From CAKUFA01 sp963646285 (lineage in GTDB: Bacteria > Bacillota > Clostridia > Christensenellales > Aristaeellaceae), in NCBI GenBank assembly GCA_963646285.1, contig CAVIWF010000037.1:1-25023 (forward strand): 25,023 nucleotides of DNA. Reading direction: 5' to 3'. The notes beneath the pieces are model-generated. The model saw only the letters and a list, made by a program, of their open reading frames with translations. It was not told the DNA's origin and searched no databases. A program made the translations under genes and the position numbers. Positions 15,701 to 22,595 of this stretch are shown piece after piece. Each line of letters opens with the position of its first letter. Positions within the stretch are counted from its first letter, which is position 1.

Positions 15701-15759
15701 ACTTGTTACAAGTAAATTCCCTTGTTACAGACTGTTTGTGACTTGTTACAGACTGTTTG
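15701..15759. repeat. Three operator-like repeats upstream of the TOTE promoter
   Basis: CTTGTTACA occurs at 15702-15710, 15721-15729 and 15742-15750. The first lies in the palindrome ACTTGTTACAAGT (15701-15713). The last two extend to CTTGTTACAGACTGTTTG and are 21 bases apart, two helical turns. They lie between the -35 of the TOTE promoter and the trmL promoter, so a bound protein could affect either. Confidence 0.6.
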
Positions 15760-15772
15760 CAAATCACCCATC

Positions 15773-15801
15773 TTGCACAACCCCTATGAAAATGGTACAA
15801 T
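15773..15801 (+). promoter_or_regulatory. Promoter of the trmL operon
   Basis: TTGCAC (15773-15778), a 17-base spacer and TACAAT (15796-15801). The expected start near 15808 leaves a leader of only about a dozen bases, just the SD. Confidence 0.7.
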
Positions 15802-15807
15802 CTTAAT

Positions 15808-15814
15808 GAGGTGA
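15808..15814 (+). promoter_or_regulatory. Ribosome binding site that decides the trmL start
   Basis: GAGGTGA lies five bases before the TTG at 15820. The alternative GTG at 15811 is inside this SD and has no SD of its own. Confidence 0.65.
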
Positions 15815-15819
15815 AACCT

Positions 15820-16341
15820 TTGGCATTACAGATTGTATTGGTGAACCCTGAAATTCCGCAGAACACGGGAAACATTGCCCGCAGCTGTGCCGCCACCGGC
15901 GCTACGCTGCACCTGATTGCACCCCTGGGCTTTTCCCTGAGCGATAAATACCTGAAGCGTGCCGGGCTGGATTACTGGAACCTGATGACCTATCACGTAT
16001 ATCCCAGTGTGGAAGACTTTCTGATGAAACATCCCCACGCCCGGATGCACTTCGCCAGCACTAAGGCTCCCAGAAGCTATACGGAAGCTGCCTACGAAGA
16101 TGAGGATTTTCTCGTCTTCGGCTGTGAATCCCGGGGCTTGCCGGAAAACCTGCTGGAAAAGGTGTACGACCGGTGCATCCGCATTCCCATGCAGCCGGAA
16201 GCCCGGAGCCTGAACCTGTCCAACTCCGTAGCCATTGTGCTGTACGAGGCACTGCGGCAGCTCAACTTTCCCGGTTTGAGTGCCGAAGGCCACTTGACCG
16301 GGCGCACGGAACAGGATGCCCCCTGGCTGGACTATGTGTAA
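15820..16341 (+). CDS. trmL: tRNA (cytidine(34)-2'-O)-methyltransferase TrmL
   Basis: A SPOUT-class enzyme that uses S-adenosylmethionine to methylate the ribose at wobble position 34 of certain leucine tRNAs. The 173-aa protein has the SPOUT motifs NPEIPQNTGNIAR at the start, FGCESRGLPE in the middle and IPMQPEARSLNLSNSVAIVLYEALRQ at the knot. Length fits the family (about 155-175). I set the start at TTG 15820 on SD grounds; GTG 15811 would add three residues. It is the first gene of a six-gene operon, with the next start 18 bases after its stop. Confidence 0.92.
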   Translation: MALQIVLVNPEIPQNTGNIARSCAATGATLHLIAPLGFSLSDKYLKRAGLDYWNLMTYHVYPSVEDFLMKHPHARMHFASTKAPRSYTEAAYEDEDFLVFGCESRGLPENLLEKVYDRCIRIPMQPEARSLNLSNSVAIVLYEALRQLNFPGLSAEGHLTGRTEQDAPWLDYV

Positions 16342-16359
16342 CCATAAGGAGGGGTAAGC

Positions 16360-16737
16360 TTGGCTTATTTTACCCATACCGATCAAAACAGCGCACCCCA
16401 CCAGCGCGTGTTTCATGAACCTGTGCAGGATGACTGGGCGGATAATCCTGAAGATGACTATGATGACGCCATGGATGATGACGGCTCCTTCCCCCAGGAG
16501 CCCTATGATGATGACTATGATGAGGATTACCTGGACGATGAACCCATGACCCCGGAAGAAAAGAAGCTGCTGCGCAAAGGCCGCTTCCGTGTGGCTGCCG
16601 GCATTTTCGATTTCTTCAGCGTTATTGCAGGCATGGTGGTCATTCTGATCTTTATTGCCTTGCTGGTCAGCCTGATCACCTGGCTGCAATCCGACTTCGA
16701 CCAGACCTTTACCCTCATCACCCGAACCTTCGGTTGA
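16360..16737 (+). CDS. Acidic single-pass membrane protein, function unknown
   Basis: The 125-aa protein starts at a TTG with a strong SD (AAGGAGGGG, five bases before). Residues about 20-65 are extremely rich in Asp and Glu (for example DDDYDEDYLDDE). A short basic stretch (KKLLRKGRFR) comes next and a single hydrophobic helix (about 85-111, VIAGMVVILIFIALLVSLITW) near the C-terminus. The acidic tail is probably cytoplasmic by the positive-inside rule. No family was recognised. It lies between trmL and the first uracil-DNA-glycosylase gene, with 20 bases or fewer on each side. Confidence 0.75.
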   Translation: MAYFTHTDQNSAPHQRVFHEPVQDDWADNPEDDYDDAMDDDGSFPQEPYDDDYDEDYLDDEPMTPEEKKLLRKGRFRVAAGIFDFFSVIAGMVVILIFIALLVSLITWLQSDFDQTFTLITRTFG

Positions 16738-16756
16738 CAGAAAGAAGGGCATTGCC

Positions 16757-17356
16757 ATGGCTGCTGTTACCTGGGAGCTGCTTCAACATCAGGTTGCCGA
16801 ATGCAGGCGATGCGGCCTGTGCAACGGCATTCACCACAAGGTGCCCGGGCAGGGGGATTTGCATGCCCCGCTGATGCTGATCGGCGAAGGCCCCGGGCAA
16901 GTGGAGGATGAACAGGGGCTCGCCTTTGTTGGCCCTGCAGGGCAGCTGCTGACCCGGATGCTGGCTGCTATTTCCCTGCCGAGAGATCGGGTGTATATCT
17001 GCAATGTGGTCAAGTGCCGGCCGCCGAATAATCGTGTTCCCACGGCTGAAGAGGCTGCCGCCTGCATGATGCATTTGCGGATGCAGGTATCCCTTGTACG
17101 CCCGAAGGTGATTGTACTGCTGGGTTCCACCGCCGCCAAGAACACCCTGGGTGATACGGTTCGCATCACCCGTGACCGGGGACAGTGGTTCGAACTGAAG
17201 GGTGTTTGGCTCATGCCCACCTATCACCCTTCCGCCCTGCTCCGGGATCCCGGCAAGAAGCGTGAAGCATGGGAGGATATGCAAACCCTCCGTGACAAGC
17301 TGATAGCGCTGCATTTGTACCCAGATCTATACGGAATGAGTGATGACCATGCATGA
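16757..17356 (+). CDS. Uracil-DNA glycosylase, family 4 ([4Fe-4S] type)
   Basis: The enzyme removes uracil from DNA to begin base-excision repair. The 199-aa protein has the family 4 motifs GEGPGQVEDEQGLAFVG (water-activating loop) and YHPSALLRDP (minor-groove loop). Cysteines at 16/19/22, 87 (VVKCRPP) and 103 (ACMM) match the iron-sulphur ligands of the family. The SD-like AAGAAGGG lies shortly before the ATG. Its 3' end overlaps the start of a second family member by about 14 bases. All recognised functional residues appear intact. Confidence 0.9.
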   Translation: MAAVTWELLQHQVAECRRCGLCNGIHHKVPGQGDLHAPLMLIGEGPGQVEDEQGLAFVGPAGQLLTRMLAAISLPRDRVYICNVVKCRPPNNRVPTAEEAAACMMHLRMQVSLVRPKVIVLLGSTAAKNTLGDTVRITRDRGQWFELKGVWLMPTYHPSALLRDPGKKREAWEDMQTLRDKLIALHLYPDLYGMSDDHA

Positions 17357-17948
17357 TATGGAGGCTCGCTGCCGTGAAGCCGCCCGCATTCTGTGGCCAG
17401 AGAGAACGGTCGTCTTCGGGGAAGGCAACACGCATCATCCGGCAGTGATGCTCATCGGAGAAGCCCCCGGCGAGCAGGAATCCCTGCAAGGCCGTCCTTT
17501 CGTAGGCAAGGCGGGGAAGAATCTGGATCAATTTCTGGATGTGCTGGCACTGAACCGGACAGACATCCGCATCAGCAATGTGGTGAAAATCCGCCCCACC
17601 AAGGTCAGCGCCAAGGGACGCACGTCCAATCGTCCCCCCACCAAGGAGGAAATTGCCTTCTTTGCGCCTTACCTGTATGAAGAGATTCTGCTTGTGCAGC
17701 CCCAAATGCTGGTGACGCTGGGCAATACGGCGCTTCACGCCCTGGTGGGAGATCGCTCCATCGGCACCTGTCACGGGCAAGTACTGCAAGCCGTGATTCG
17801 TACAGAAAAAGAAGAAGCAGTGTTTTCTGTTTTCCCCCTCTATCACCCTGCATCCATTATTTATAATCGTGGGCTTGCCCAGGTCTATCAGGAAGATTTG
17901 CTGACGCTGCGGCAGATGCTGGATCAAGGCAAGCTTTCATCTTTGTGA
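17343..17948 (+). CDS. Uracil-DNA glycosylase-like paralogue without iron-sulphur cysteines
   Basis: The protein of about 201 aa keeps the family motifs GEAPGEQESLQGRPFVGKAG and YHPASIIYNRG and aligns along its length with the preceding gene. The cluster cysteines are gone: VVKCRPP is VVKIRPT, ACMM is AFFA, and only one N-terminal Cys remains. Uracil excision, a related activity or a non-enzymatic role are all possible; similar proteins are common in Clostridia and usually labelled uracil-DNA glycosylase. The start is uncertain (GTG 17340, ATG 17343 or 17349). I chose 17343, with a weak GGA before it. It overlaps the preceding gene, implying coupled translation. Confidence 0.8.
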   Translation: MTMHDMEARCREAARILWPERTVVFGEGNTHHPAVMLIGEAPGEQESLQGRPFVGKAGKNLDQFLDVLALNRTDIRISNVVKIRPTKVSAKGRTSNRPPTKEEIAFFAPYLYEEILLVQPQMLVTLGNTALHALVGDRSIGTCHGQVLQAVIRTEKEEAVFSVFPLYHPASIIYNRGLAQVYQEDLLTLRQMLDQGKLSSL

Positions 17949-17956
17949 GGAAAACC

Positions 17957-19114
17957 ATGAGTATTTACTTCAAGTGCCCTGTTGCTGCCCGCTGCGGCGG
18001 ATGCCAAATGACCAAGCTCCCCTATCAGGAGCAGCTGCGTGTGAAGCAGCGCCGCATGGAGGAGCTGCTCCGCCCCTTCTGCCCTGTGGAACCCAGTCGT
18101 GGCATGGCTTCCCCCCTTTACTATCGCAACAAGGTGCACGCTGTGCTGTCCGTGGACAAGAGCGGACGACCGGTTTCCGGGGTTTACGCCGCCGGAACCC
18201 ATCGGGTGGTGCCGGTCAAGCATTGCCTTATTGAGGATCAGCGGGCGGATCGAATTATCCACAGCATTGTGGAGCTTTTGCCGAAATTCCGCCTGAGGAT
18301 TTACAACGAGTATACCCATCGGGGCTTTCTGCGCCACATCGTCATCCGCACCGGGCAATTCACCGGACAAATCATGGTGGTGCTGGTCACCACATCCCTG
18401 GAATTCCCGGGCAAAAAGGAATTTGTGCAGGCACTGTTGCAGCTGCATCCGGAAATCACCACCATCGTAGTCAACGAAAACAATCGGCAAACCAGCATGG
18501 TGCTGGGCAATCGAGAGAACGTCCTTTACGGCAGCGGCTACATGGAAGATGAACTGTGCGGCAAGCGGTTCCGCATTTCTCCACGGTCTTTCTATCAGGT
18601 CAATGCCCAGCAGGCGGAAGTGCTGTACGAAACAGCCATTGATCTGATGGGGCTTACCGGCAGTGAAACCCTGCTGGATGCCTACTGTGGCACCGGTACC
18701 ATCGGCCTTTGCGCCTCGGACAAGGCAGCAAGGCTCATCGGCGTTGAGCTGAATGCCGACGCTGTGAAGGATGCCCGCATCAATGCGGAAACCAACCACG
18801 TCCGCAATGCATCCTTCTACTGCGATGATGCAGGCCGCTTCATGACCCGCATGGCCAAGGAAGGCCACGTGCCGGATGTTGTGTGCATGGATCCTCCCCG
18901 TTCCGGCAGCGATGTGCCTTTCCTCACCGCCGTCAAAACCCTTGCGCCCAAGAAGATCGTGTATGTGTCCTGCGGTCCGGATACCTTGGCTCGTGACCTG
19001 GATTTCCTGTGCAGGGACGGCCAATACAAGGCGCTGAAGGCTGTGCCTGTGGATATGTTCCCCTGCACGGAGCATACAGAAATGGTGGTTTCCCTTTCCC
19101 GTGTATCCCAGTAA
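17957..19114 (+). CDS. RlmCD/RlmD-type 23S rRNA (uracil-C5)-methyltransferase, TRAM-less
   Basis: The 385-aa protein methylates C5 of uridine in rRNA (or possibly tRNA) using S-adenosylmethionine. It starts with the iron-sulphur cysteines (CPVAARCGGCQ, later VKHC). It has the SAM motif LLDAYCGTGTIGL, the FYQVNAQQAE motif, DPPRSG and the catalytic Cys in VSCGPDTLARDL. The N-terminal TRAM domain of most relatives is absent, which explains the length (relatives about 450). I chose the ATG at 17957 with GAGG upstream; GTG 17945 overlaps the previous stop. rRNA position specificity cannot be read from sequence. Confidence 0.88.
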   Translation: MSIYFKCPVAARCGGCQMTKLPYQEQLRVKQRRMEELLRPFCPVEPSRGMASPLYYRNKVHAVLSVDKSGRPVSGVYAAGTHRVVPVKHCLIEDQRADRIIHSIVELLPKFRLRIYNEYTHRGFLRHIVIRTGQFTGQIMVVLVTTSLEFPGKKEFVQALLQLHPEITTIVVNENNRQTSMVLGNRENVLYGSGYMEDELCGKRFRISPRSFYQVNAQQAEVLYETAIDLMGLTGSETLLDAYCGTGTIGLCASDKAARLIGVELNADAVKDARINAETNHVRNASFYCDDAGRFMTRMAKEGHVPDVVCMDPPRSGSDVPFLTAVKTLAPKKIVYVSCGPDTLARDLDFLCRDGQYKALKAVPVDMFPCTEHTEMVVSLSRVSQ

Positions 19115-19142
19115 ATGCTGTGCTGCGAGGAGGCTGGCTTTC

Positions 19143-19526
19143 ATGAAAATCGAACACGTTGCCCTTTATGTCAATGACTTGGAAAAGGCTCGGAGCTTTT
19201 TCATGAAGTATCTGGGCGCAAAATCCAACGACGGCTACCATAACCCCAAATCCGATTTTCGTTCTTACTTTCTTTCCTTTGACGATGGCGCTCGACTCGA
19301 AATCATGCACAAGCCCGGCATGTCAGACTTGCCCAAGGAACTTGCCCGAACCGGCTATGCCCACATTGCCTTCAGCGTAGGCAGCAAAGAGAAAGTCGAT
19401 GTCCTAACCGCCACACTGAAGGCCGATGGTTATGAGGTCATCAGTGGTCCCCGCACCACAGGGGATGGGTACTATGAAAGCTGCATCGTTGCCGTGGAAG
19501 GCAATCAGGTGGAGGTTACGGTTTGA
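19143..19526 (+). CDS. VOC-superfamily (glyoxalase-like) protein
   Basis: The 127-aa protein is one glyoxalase/bleomycin-resistance type unit made of two beta-alpha-beta-beta-beta modules: IEHVALYVNDLEKARSFF at the start and HIAFSVGSKEKVD at residue 74. His5, Glu53, His74 and Glu124 sit where the metal ligands of lactoylglutathione lyase-type enzymes lie, so a metal-dependent enzyme is likely; the substrate is unknown. The ATG has GAGGAGG nine bases upstream. It is the last gene of the trmL operon, followed by a terminator. Confidence 0.85.
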   Translation: MKIEHVALYVNDLEKARSFFMKYLGAKSNDGYHNPKSDFRSYFLSFDDGARLEIMHKPGMSDLPKELARTGYAHIAFSVGSKEKVDVLTATLKADGYEVISGPRTTGDGYYESCIVAVEGNQVEVTV

Positions 19527-19555
19527 ACAAATTTCAAATAATTCCCCCAATAAAA

Positions 19556-19587
19556 CACCCGCCAAAGCCTGCAAGCCTTGGCGGGTG
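19556..19587. terminator. Bidirectional terminator between the trmL and tcdA operons
   Basis: A 12-bp stem CACCCGCCAAAG/CCTTGGCGGGTG (one mismatch) encloses an eight-base loop. On - it is followed by TTTTATTGG, on + by CTTCTATATG. It lies 30 bases past the VOC stop. Confidence 0.8.
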
Positions 19588-19599
19588 CTTCTATATGAT

Positions 19600-19782
19600 T
19601 TAGTTATCCGTCGGGGATGCCACCAGATCAGGCTGCACATAGCATCCGTTGCTGTTGGCGTAGCCAATCACGCTGCTGTCCAGAGAGGTAATGCGAACCG
19701 CTTTATTTGATACTGAACAGCGAAGCGGCAACTGATGCCCTTACCGGCAGGATCCAGGTGACTGCAGATATTCTTTATTCAT
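19600..19782 (-). pseudogene. Broken small ORF downstream of tcdA
   Basis: An ATG at 19782, two bases after the tcdA stop and with AAGGA five bases before it, opens a 60-codon frame that is stopped after 13 codons by TAA (19741-19743). It then continues with protein-like sequence (VRITSLDSSVIGYANSNGCY) to a TAA at 19600. The likely history is a coupled small gene that decayed or shifted frame. Product not recognised. Confidence 0.4.
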
Positions 19783-19783
19783 A

Positions 19784-20500
19784 TCATTCCTTCCCACAAA
19801 GCTGCTGGGTCACATAACCGGCAATCATCAGCCCCATGCAGCCCGGAACGAACACCGTGCTTCCGGGGACAGACCGTCTTGCGCCGCTGGGCATTTCTTC
19901 GCTTTCGACCTGTGCCGGCACCGGCGGCTCCGTGGAATAGGCCACGGTCAGGTGCAGTATCCCCCGGCGGCGCAGCTCCGTACGCATGACCTTGGCCAAC
20001 CTGCATGTGTGGGTTTTGCTGATATCCGTAATGCACAGCTTGGAGGGGTCAAGCTTATTCCCTGCCCCCATGGCACTGATGATGGGAATCCCGGCAGCGG
20101 TTGCCCGCTTCACCAGCTCCAGCTTGGCCGCAACGGTATCCACCGCATCCACAATAAAGTCGTACACGGTAAGATCCACCTGATCAGCCGTTTCCGGCAG
20201 ATAAAACATTTGTCTGGCCTGAACCTGCACATCCGGGTTAATGTCCTTCAGCCGCTTCTCCATTACCTGGGTTTTGTCCATGCCAATGGTAGAGTGGAGG
20301 GCAATCACCTGCCGGTTCAGGTTGGTCAGGGACACCGTATCATTGTCAAATAGGTCCACGGCTCCTATGCCGCTTCGCACCAGGCCTTCCGCCACGTATC
20401 CGCCTACGCCGCCTACGCCGAAGACCGCCACCCGTGCCCGCTTCAGCCGCTCTATGCCTTGGGTACCCAGCAGCAGCTCCGTACGGGAAAATTGATTCAT
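19784..20500 (-). CDS. tcdA: tRNA threonylcarbamoyladenosine dehydratase (TcdA/CsdL, E1-like)
   Basis: The ATP-dependent enzyme cyclises t6A37 in tRNA to ct6A. The 238-aa protein has the E1/ThiF nucleotide-binding motif GVGGVGGYVAEGLVRSG (from residue 28), FDNDTVSLTNLNRQ, DAVDTVAAKLELV and AMGAGNKLDPSKL, as in TcdA. The C-terminus has PGSTVFVPGCMGL. I chose the ATG at 20500, five bases after the strong SD GGGAGGTGA; GTG 20518 would put that SD inside the gene. It has its own promoter. Confidence 0.9.
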   Translation of the reverse strand: MNQFSRTELLLGTQGIERLKRARVAVFGVGGVGGYVAEGLVRSGIGAVDLFDNDTVSLTNLNRQVIALHSTIGMDKTQVMEKRLKDINPDVQVQARQMFYLPETADQVDLTVYDFIVDAVDTVAAKLELVKRATAAGIPIISAMGAGNKLDPSKLCITDISKTHTCRLAKVMRTELRRRGILHLTVAYSTEPPVPAQVESEEMPSGARRSVPGSTVFVPGCMGLMIAGYVTQQLCGKE

Positions 20501-20518
20501 TGTATTCACCTCCCGCAC

Positions 20519-20547
20519 ATTGTAGCATATTTGAATAAAAGATGGAA
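20519..20547 (-). promoter_or_regulatory. Promoter of tcdA
   Basis: On the - strand an extended -10, TGCTACAAT (TACAAT at 20519-20524), has a weak -35 TTCCAT 17 bases upstream. The leader would be about 12 bases. Confidence 0.5.
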
Positions 20548-20584
20548 GATAAGCCCTGGGATTTTCGATGCGCCCGGTTTCAAC

Positions 20585-20626
20585 GCAAAACAGGCGACCA
20601 TGCTGAAAACAGCACAGTCGCCTGTT
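20585..20626 (-). terminator. Terminator of the ABC transporter operon
   Basis: AACAGGCGAC (20589-20598) pairs with GTCGCCTGTT (20617-20626), with a second inner stem GTGCTG/CAGCAT. On - it is followed by TTTTGCG. It lies 13 bases past the stop of the second transporter gene. Confidence 0.75.
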
Positions 20627-20638
20627 GTTTTATGGATA

Positions 20639-22579
20639 TTACGCTGAAATGGCGTTGCCGGTGTACAGCTGATAATACTTGCCCTTCTGTGCAATCAGGT
20701 CATCGTGGGTGCCACGCTCGATGATTCGGCCTTCTTCCAGCACCATAATGCAGTCTGCATTACGCACGGTGGACAGCCGGTGAGCAATCACAAAGGTGGT
20801 GCGCCCCTTCATCAGGGCATCCATGCCTTGCTGCACCAAGGTTTCGGTACGGGTATCGATGGAAGATGTAGCCTCGTCCAGAATCAGGCAAGGCGGATCT
20901 GCCACAGCGGCACGGGCAATGGCCAGCAGCTGACGCTGTCCCTGGCTCAGGTTTGCACCGTCGCCAGTCAACACCGTCTGGTAGCCGTCCGGCAGACGGC
21001 GGATGAAACGATCCGCATTGGCCAGCTTGGCAGCGGCAATGCATTCATCATCCGTAGCATCCAACCGGCCGTAGCGGATATTCTCCATCACCGTGCCGGT
21101 GAACAGGTGGGTATCCTGCAGCACCATGCCAAGGCTGCGGCGCAGGTCAGCCTTCCGCATCTTATTCACATTGATGTCATCGTAGCGGATCTTGCCATCC
21201 TGAATATCGTAGAACCGGTTGATCAGGTTGGTAATGGTGGTTTTGCCTGCGCCTGTGCCGCCAACAAAGGCAATCTTCTGCCCCGGCTTTGCGAACAGGT
21301 TGATGTTATGCAGGATGACCTTTTCCGGGATGTAGCCAAAGGTTACATCATCAAACACCACGCCGCCAGCCAGCTTGGTATAGGTCACCGTGCCGTCCGC
21401 CTGATGGGGATGCTTCCATGCCCACACACCGGTGCGGTGGTCAGCCTCACACAGCTTGCCGTTCTTCTCTTCTGCATTCACCAGCTCCACATAGCCTTCA
21501 TCCACCTCAGGAATTTCATCCATCAAGGTGAACACACGGTTTGCACCGGCCATGGCCATGACCACAGAGGACATCTGCTGGCTGATCTGCATCACAGGGC
21601 GGGAGAAGTTCTTGTTCAGCGTCAGGAAGGACACCAGCTGACCCAAGGTAATCGCCCCCGTGCCCAAGGCAAGCACAGCGCCCACAATGGAACACAGTAC
21701 GTAGCTCAGGTGGCCAAGGTTGGTGTTGATGGGTCCCATCATGTTGGAGAAGGCCACTGCATCCTCAGCACTCTGGCGAAGCTCTTCATTCAGCTGATGG
21801 AACTGTTCCACCGCCTTTTCCTCATGGCAGAAGACCTTGACCACCTTCTGGCCTTCCATCATTTCCTCGATGTAGCCGTTCATGGCACCCAGCTTGCTTT
21901 GCTGTGCAACGAAATGCTTGCCGGCCTTTCCGGACAACTTGGTAGATACGAACAGAGTCAGTGCCAGCATCAGGGTGGAGAGGATTGTCAGCTGCCAGCT
22001 CATGATCAGCATGCTGACAAAGGTCGTAATCAGGGTCACCATGGAGTCCACCAGCTGAGGAATGCTCTGGCTGATGAGCTGTCGGAGGGTGTCCACGTCG
22101 TTGGTGTAGACGGACATAATGTCGCCGTGGGCGTGGGTATCAAAATACTTAATGGGCAGGGATTCCATGTTGGAGAACAGCCGGGTACGCAGCTTCAGCA
22201 TGGTGCCCTGACCGATGTTTACCATGATCCGGTTATACGCATAGGACGTCAGGATACCAACGCCCAGGATGCCTGCCAGCTTCAGCAGTGCCACTGCCAA
22301 GGGGCCAAAGTCCGGATTCTCCGTGCCCAGCATGGGCAGGATATAATCGTCAATCAGGGTCTGCATGAACAGGGTGCCCTGCAAGGTGCAGATGGACGTA
22401 GCCAGAATGCACAGGATCACCACCAGGAAAGGCCACTTATAATTTTCAAAGACCACCTTCATGATCCGCCTGAAAATCTTTCCCTGACCCTTGAAGCTAT
22501 CCCGGGAAAGTGCAGGCCGCATCCGGGGACCGCCGGGACCCATGGAGCGTCTTGCATTGCTGCGAGGTGCATTACTCAT
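20639..22579 (-). CDS. ABC exporter half-transporter with intact catalytic site
   Basis: The 646-aa protein has a type IV exporter membrane domain (six helices, about 50-345) fused to an ATPase domain. Walker A is GGTGAGKT (440-447), signature LSQGQ (544-548), Walker B LILDEATS with Glu569, and H-loop His600. A segment of about 45 residues (355-400) links the two and is longer than usual. The signature LSQGQ deviates from LSGGQ. It is encoded 16 bases after its partner, with SD AGGAGGT, and presumably forms a heterodimer with it, as in BmrCD- or LmrCD-like multidrug exporters. Substrate unknown. Confidence 0.92.
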   Translation of the reverse strand: MSNAPRSNARRSMGPGGPRMRPALSRDSFKGQGKIFRRIMKVVFENYKWPFLVVILCILATSICTLQGTLFMQTLIDDYILPMLGTENPDFGPLAVALLKLAGILGVGILTSYAYNRIMVNIGQGTMLKLRTRLFSNMESLPIKYFDTHAHGDIMSVYTNDVDTLRQLISQSIPQLVDSMVTLITTFVSMLIMSWQLTILSTLMLALTLFVSTKLSGKAGKHFVAQQSKLGAMNGYIEEMMEGQKVVKVFCHEEKAVEQFHQLNEELRQSAEDAVAFSNMMGPINTNLGHLSYVLCSIVGAVLALGTGAITLGQLVSFLTLNKNFSRPVMQISQQMSSVVMAMAGANRVFTLMDEIPEVDEGYVELVNAEEKNGKLCEADHRTGVWAWKHPHQADGTVTYTKLAGGVVFDDVTFGYIPEKVILHNINLFAKPGQKIAFVGGTGAGKTTITNLINRFYDIQDGKIRYDDINVNKMRKADLRRSLGMVLQDTHLFTGTVMENIRYGRLDATDDECIAAAKLANADRFIRRLPDGYQTVLTGDGANLSQGQRQLLAIARAAVADPPCLILDEATSSIDTRTETLVQQGMDALMKGRTTFVIAHRLSTVRNADCIMVLEEGRIIERGTHDDLIAQKGKYYQLYTGNAISA

Positions 22580-22595
22580 ATGCCTTTACCTCCTC

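Noticed and set aside
15702..15759. CTTGTTACA repeats as a CRISPR array or plasmid iterons
   Set aside because: Only three short repeats with no spacer pattern, no cas genes and no replication gene; an operator explanation is simpler.
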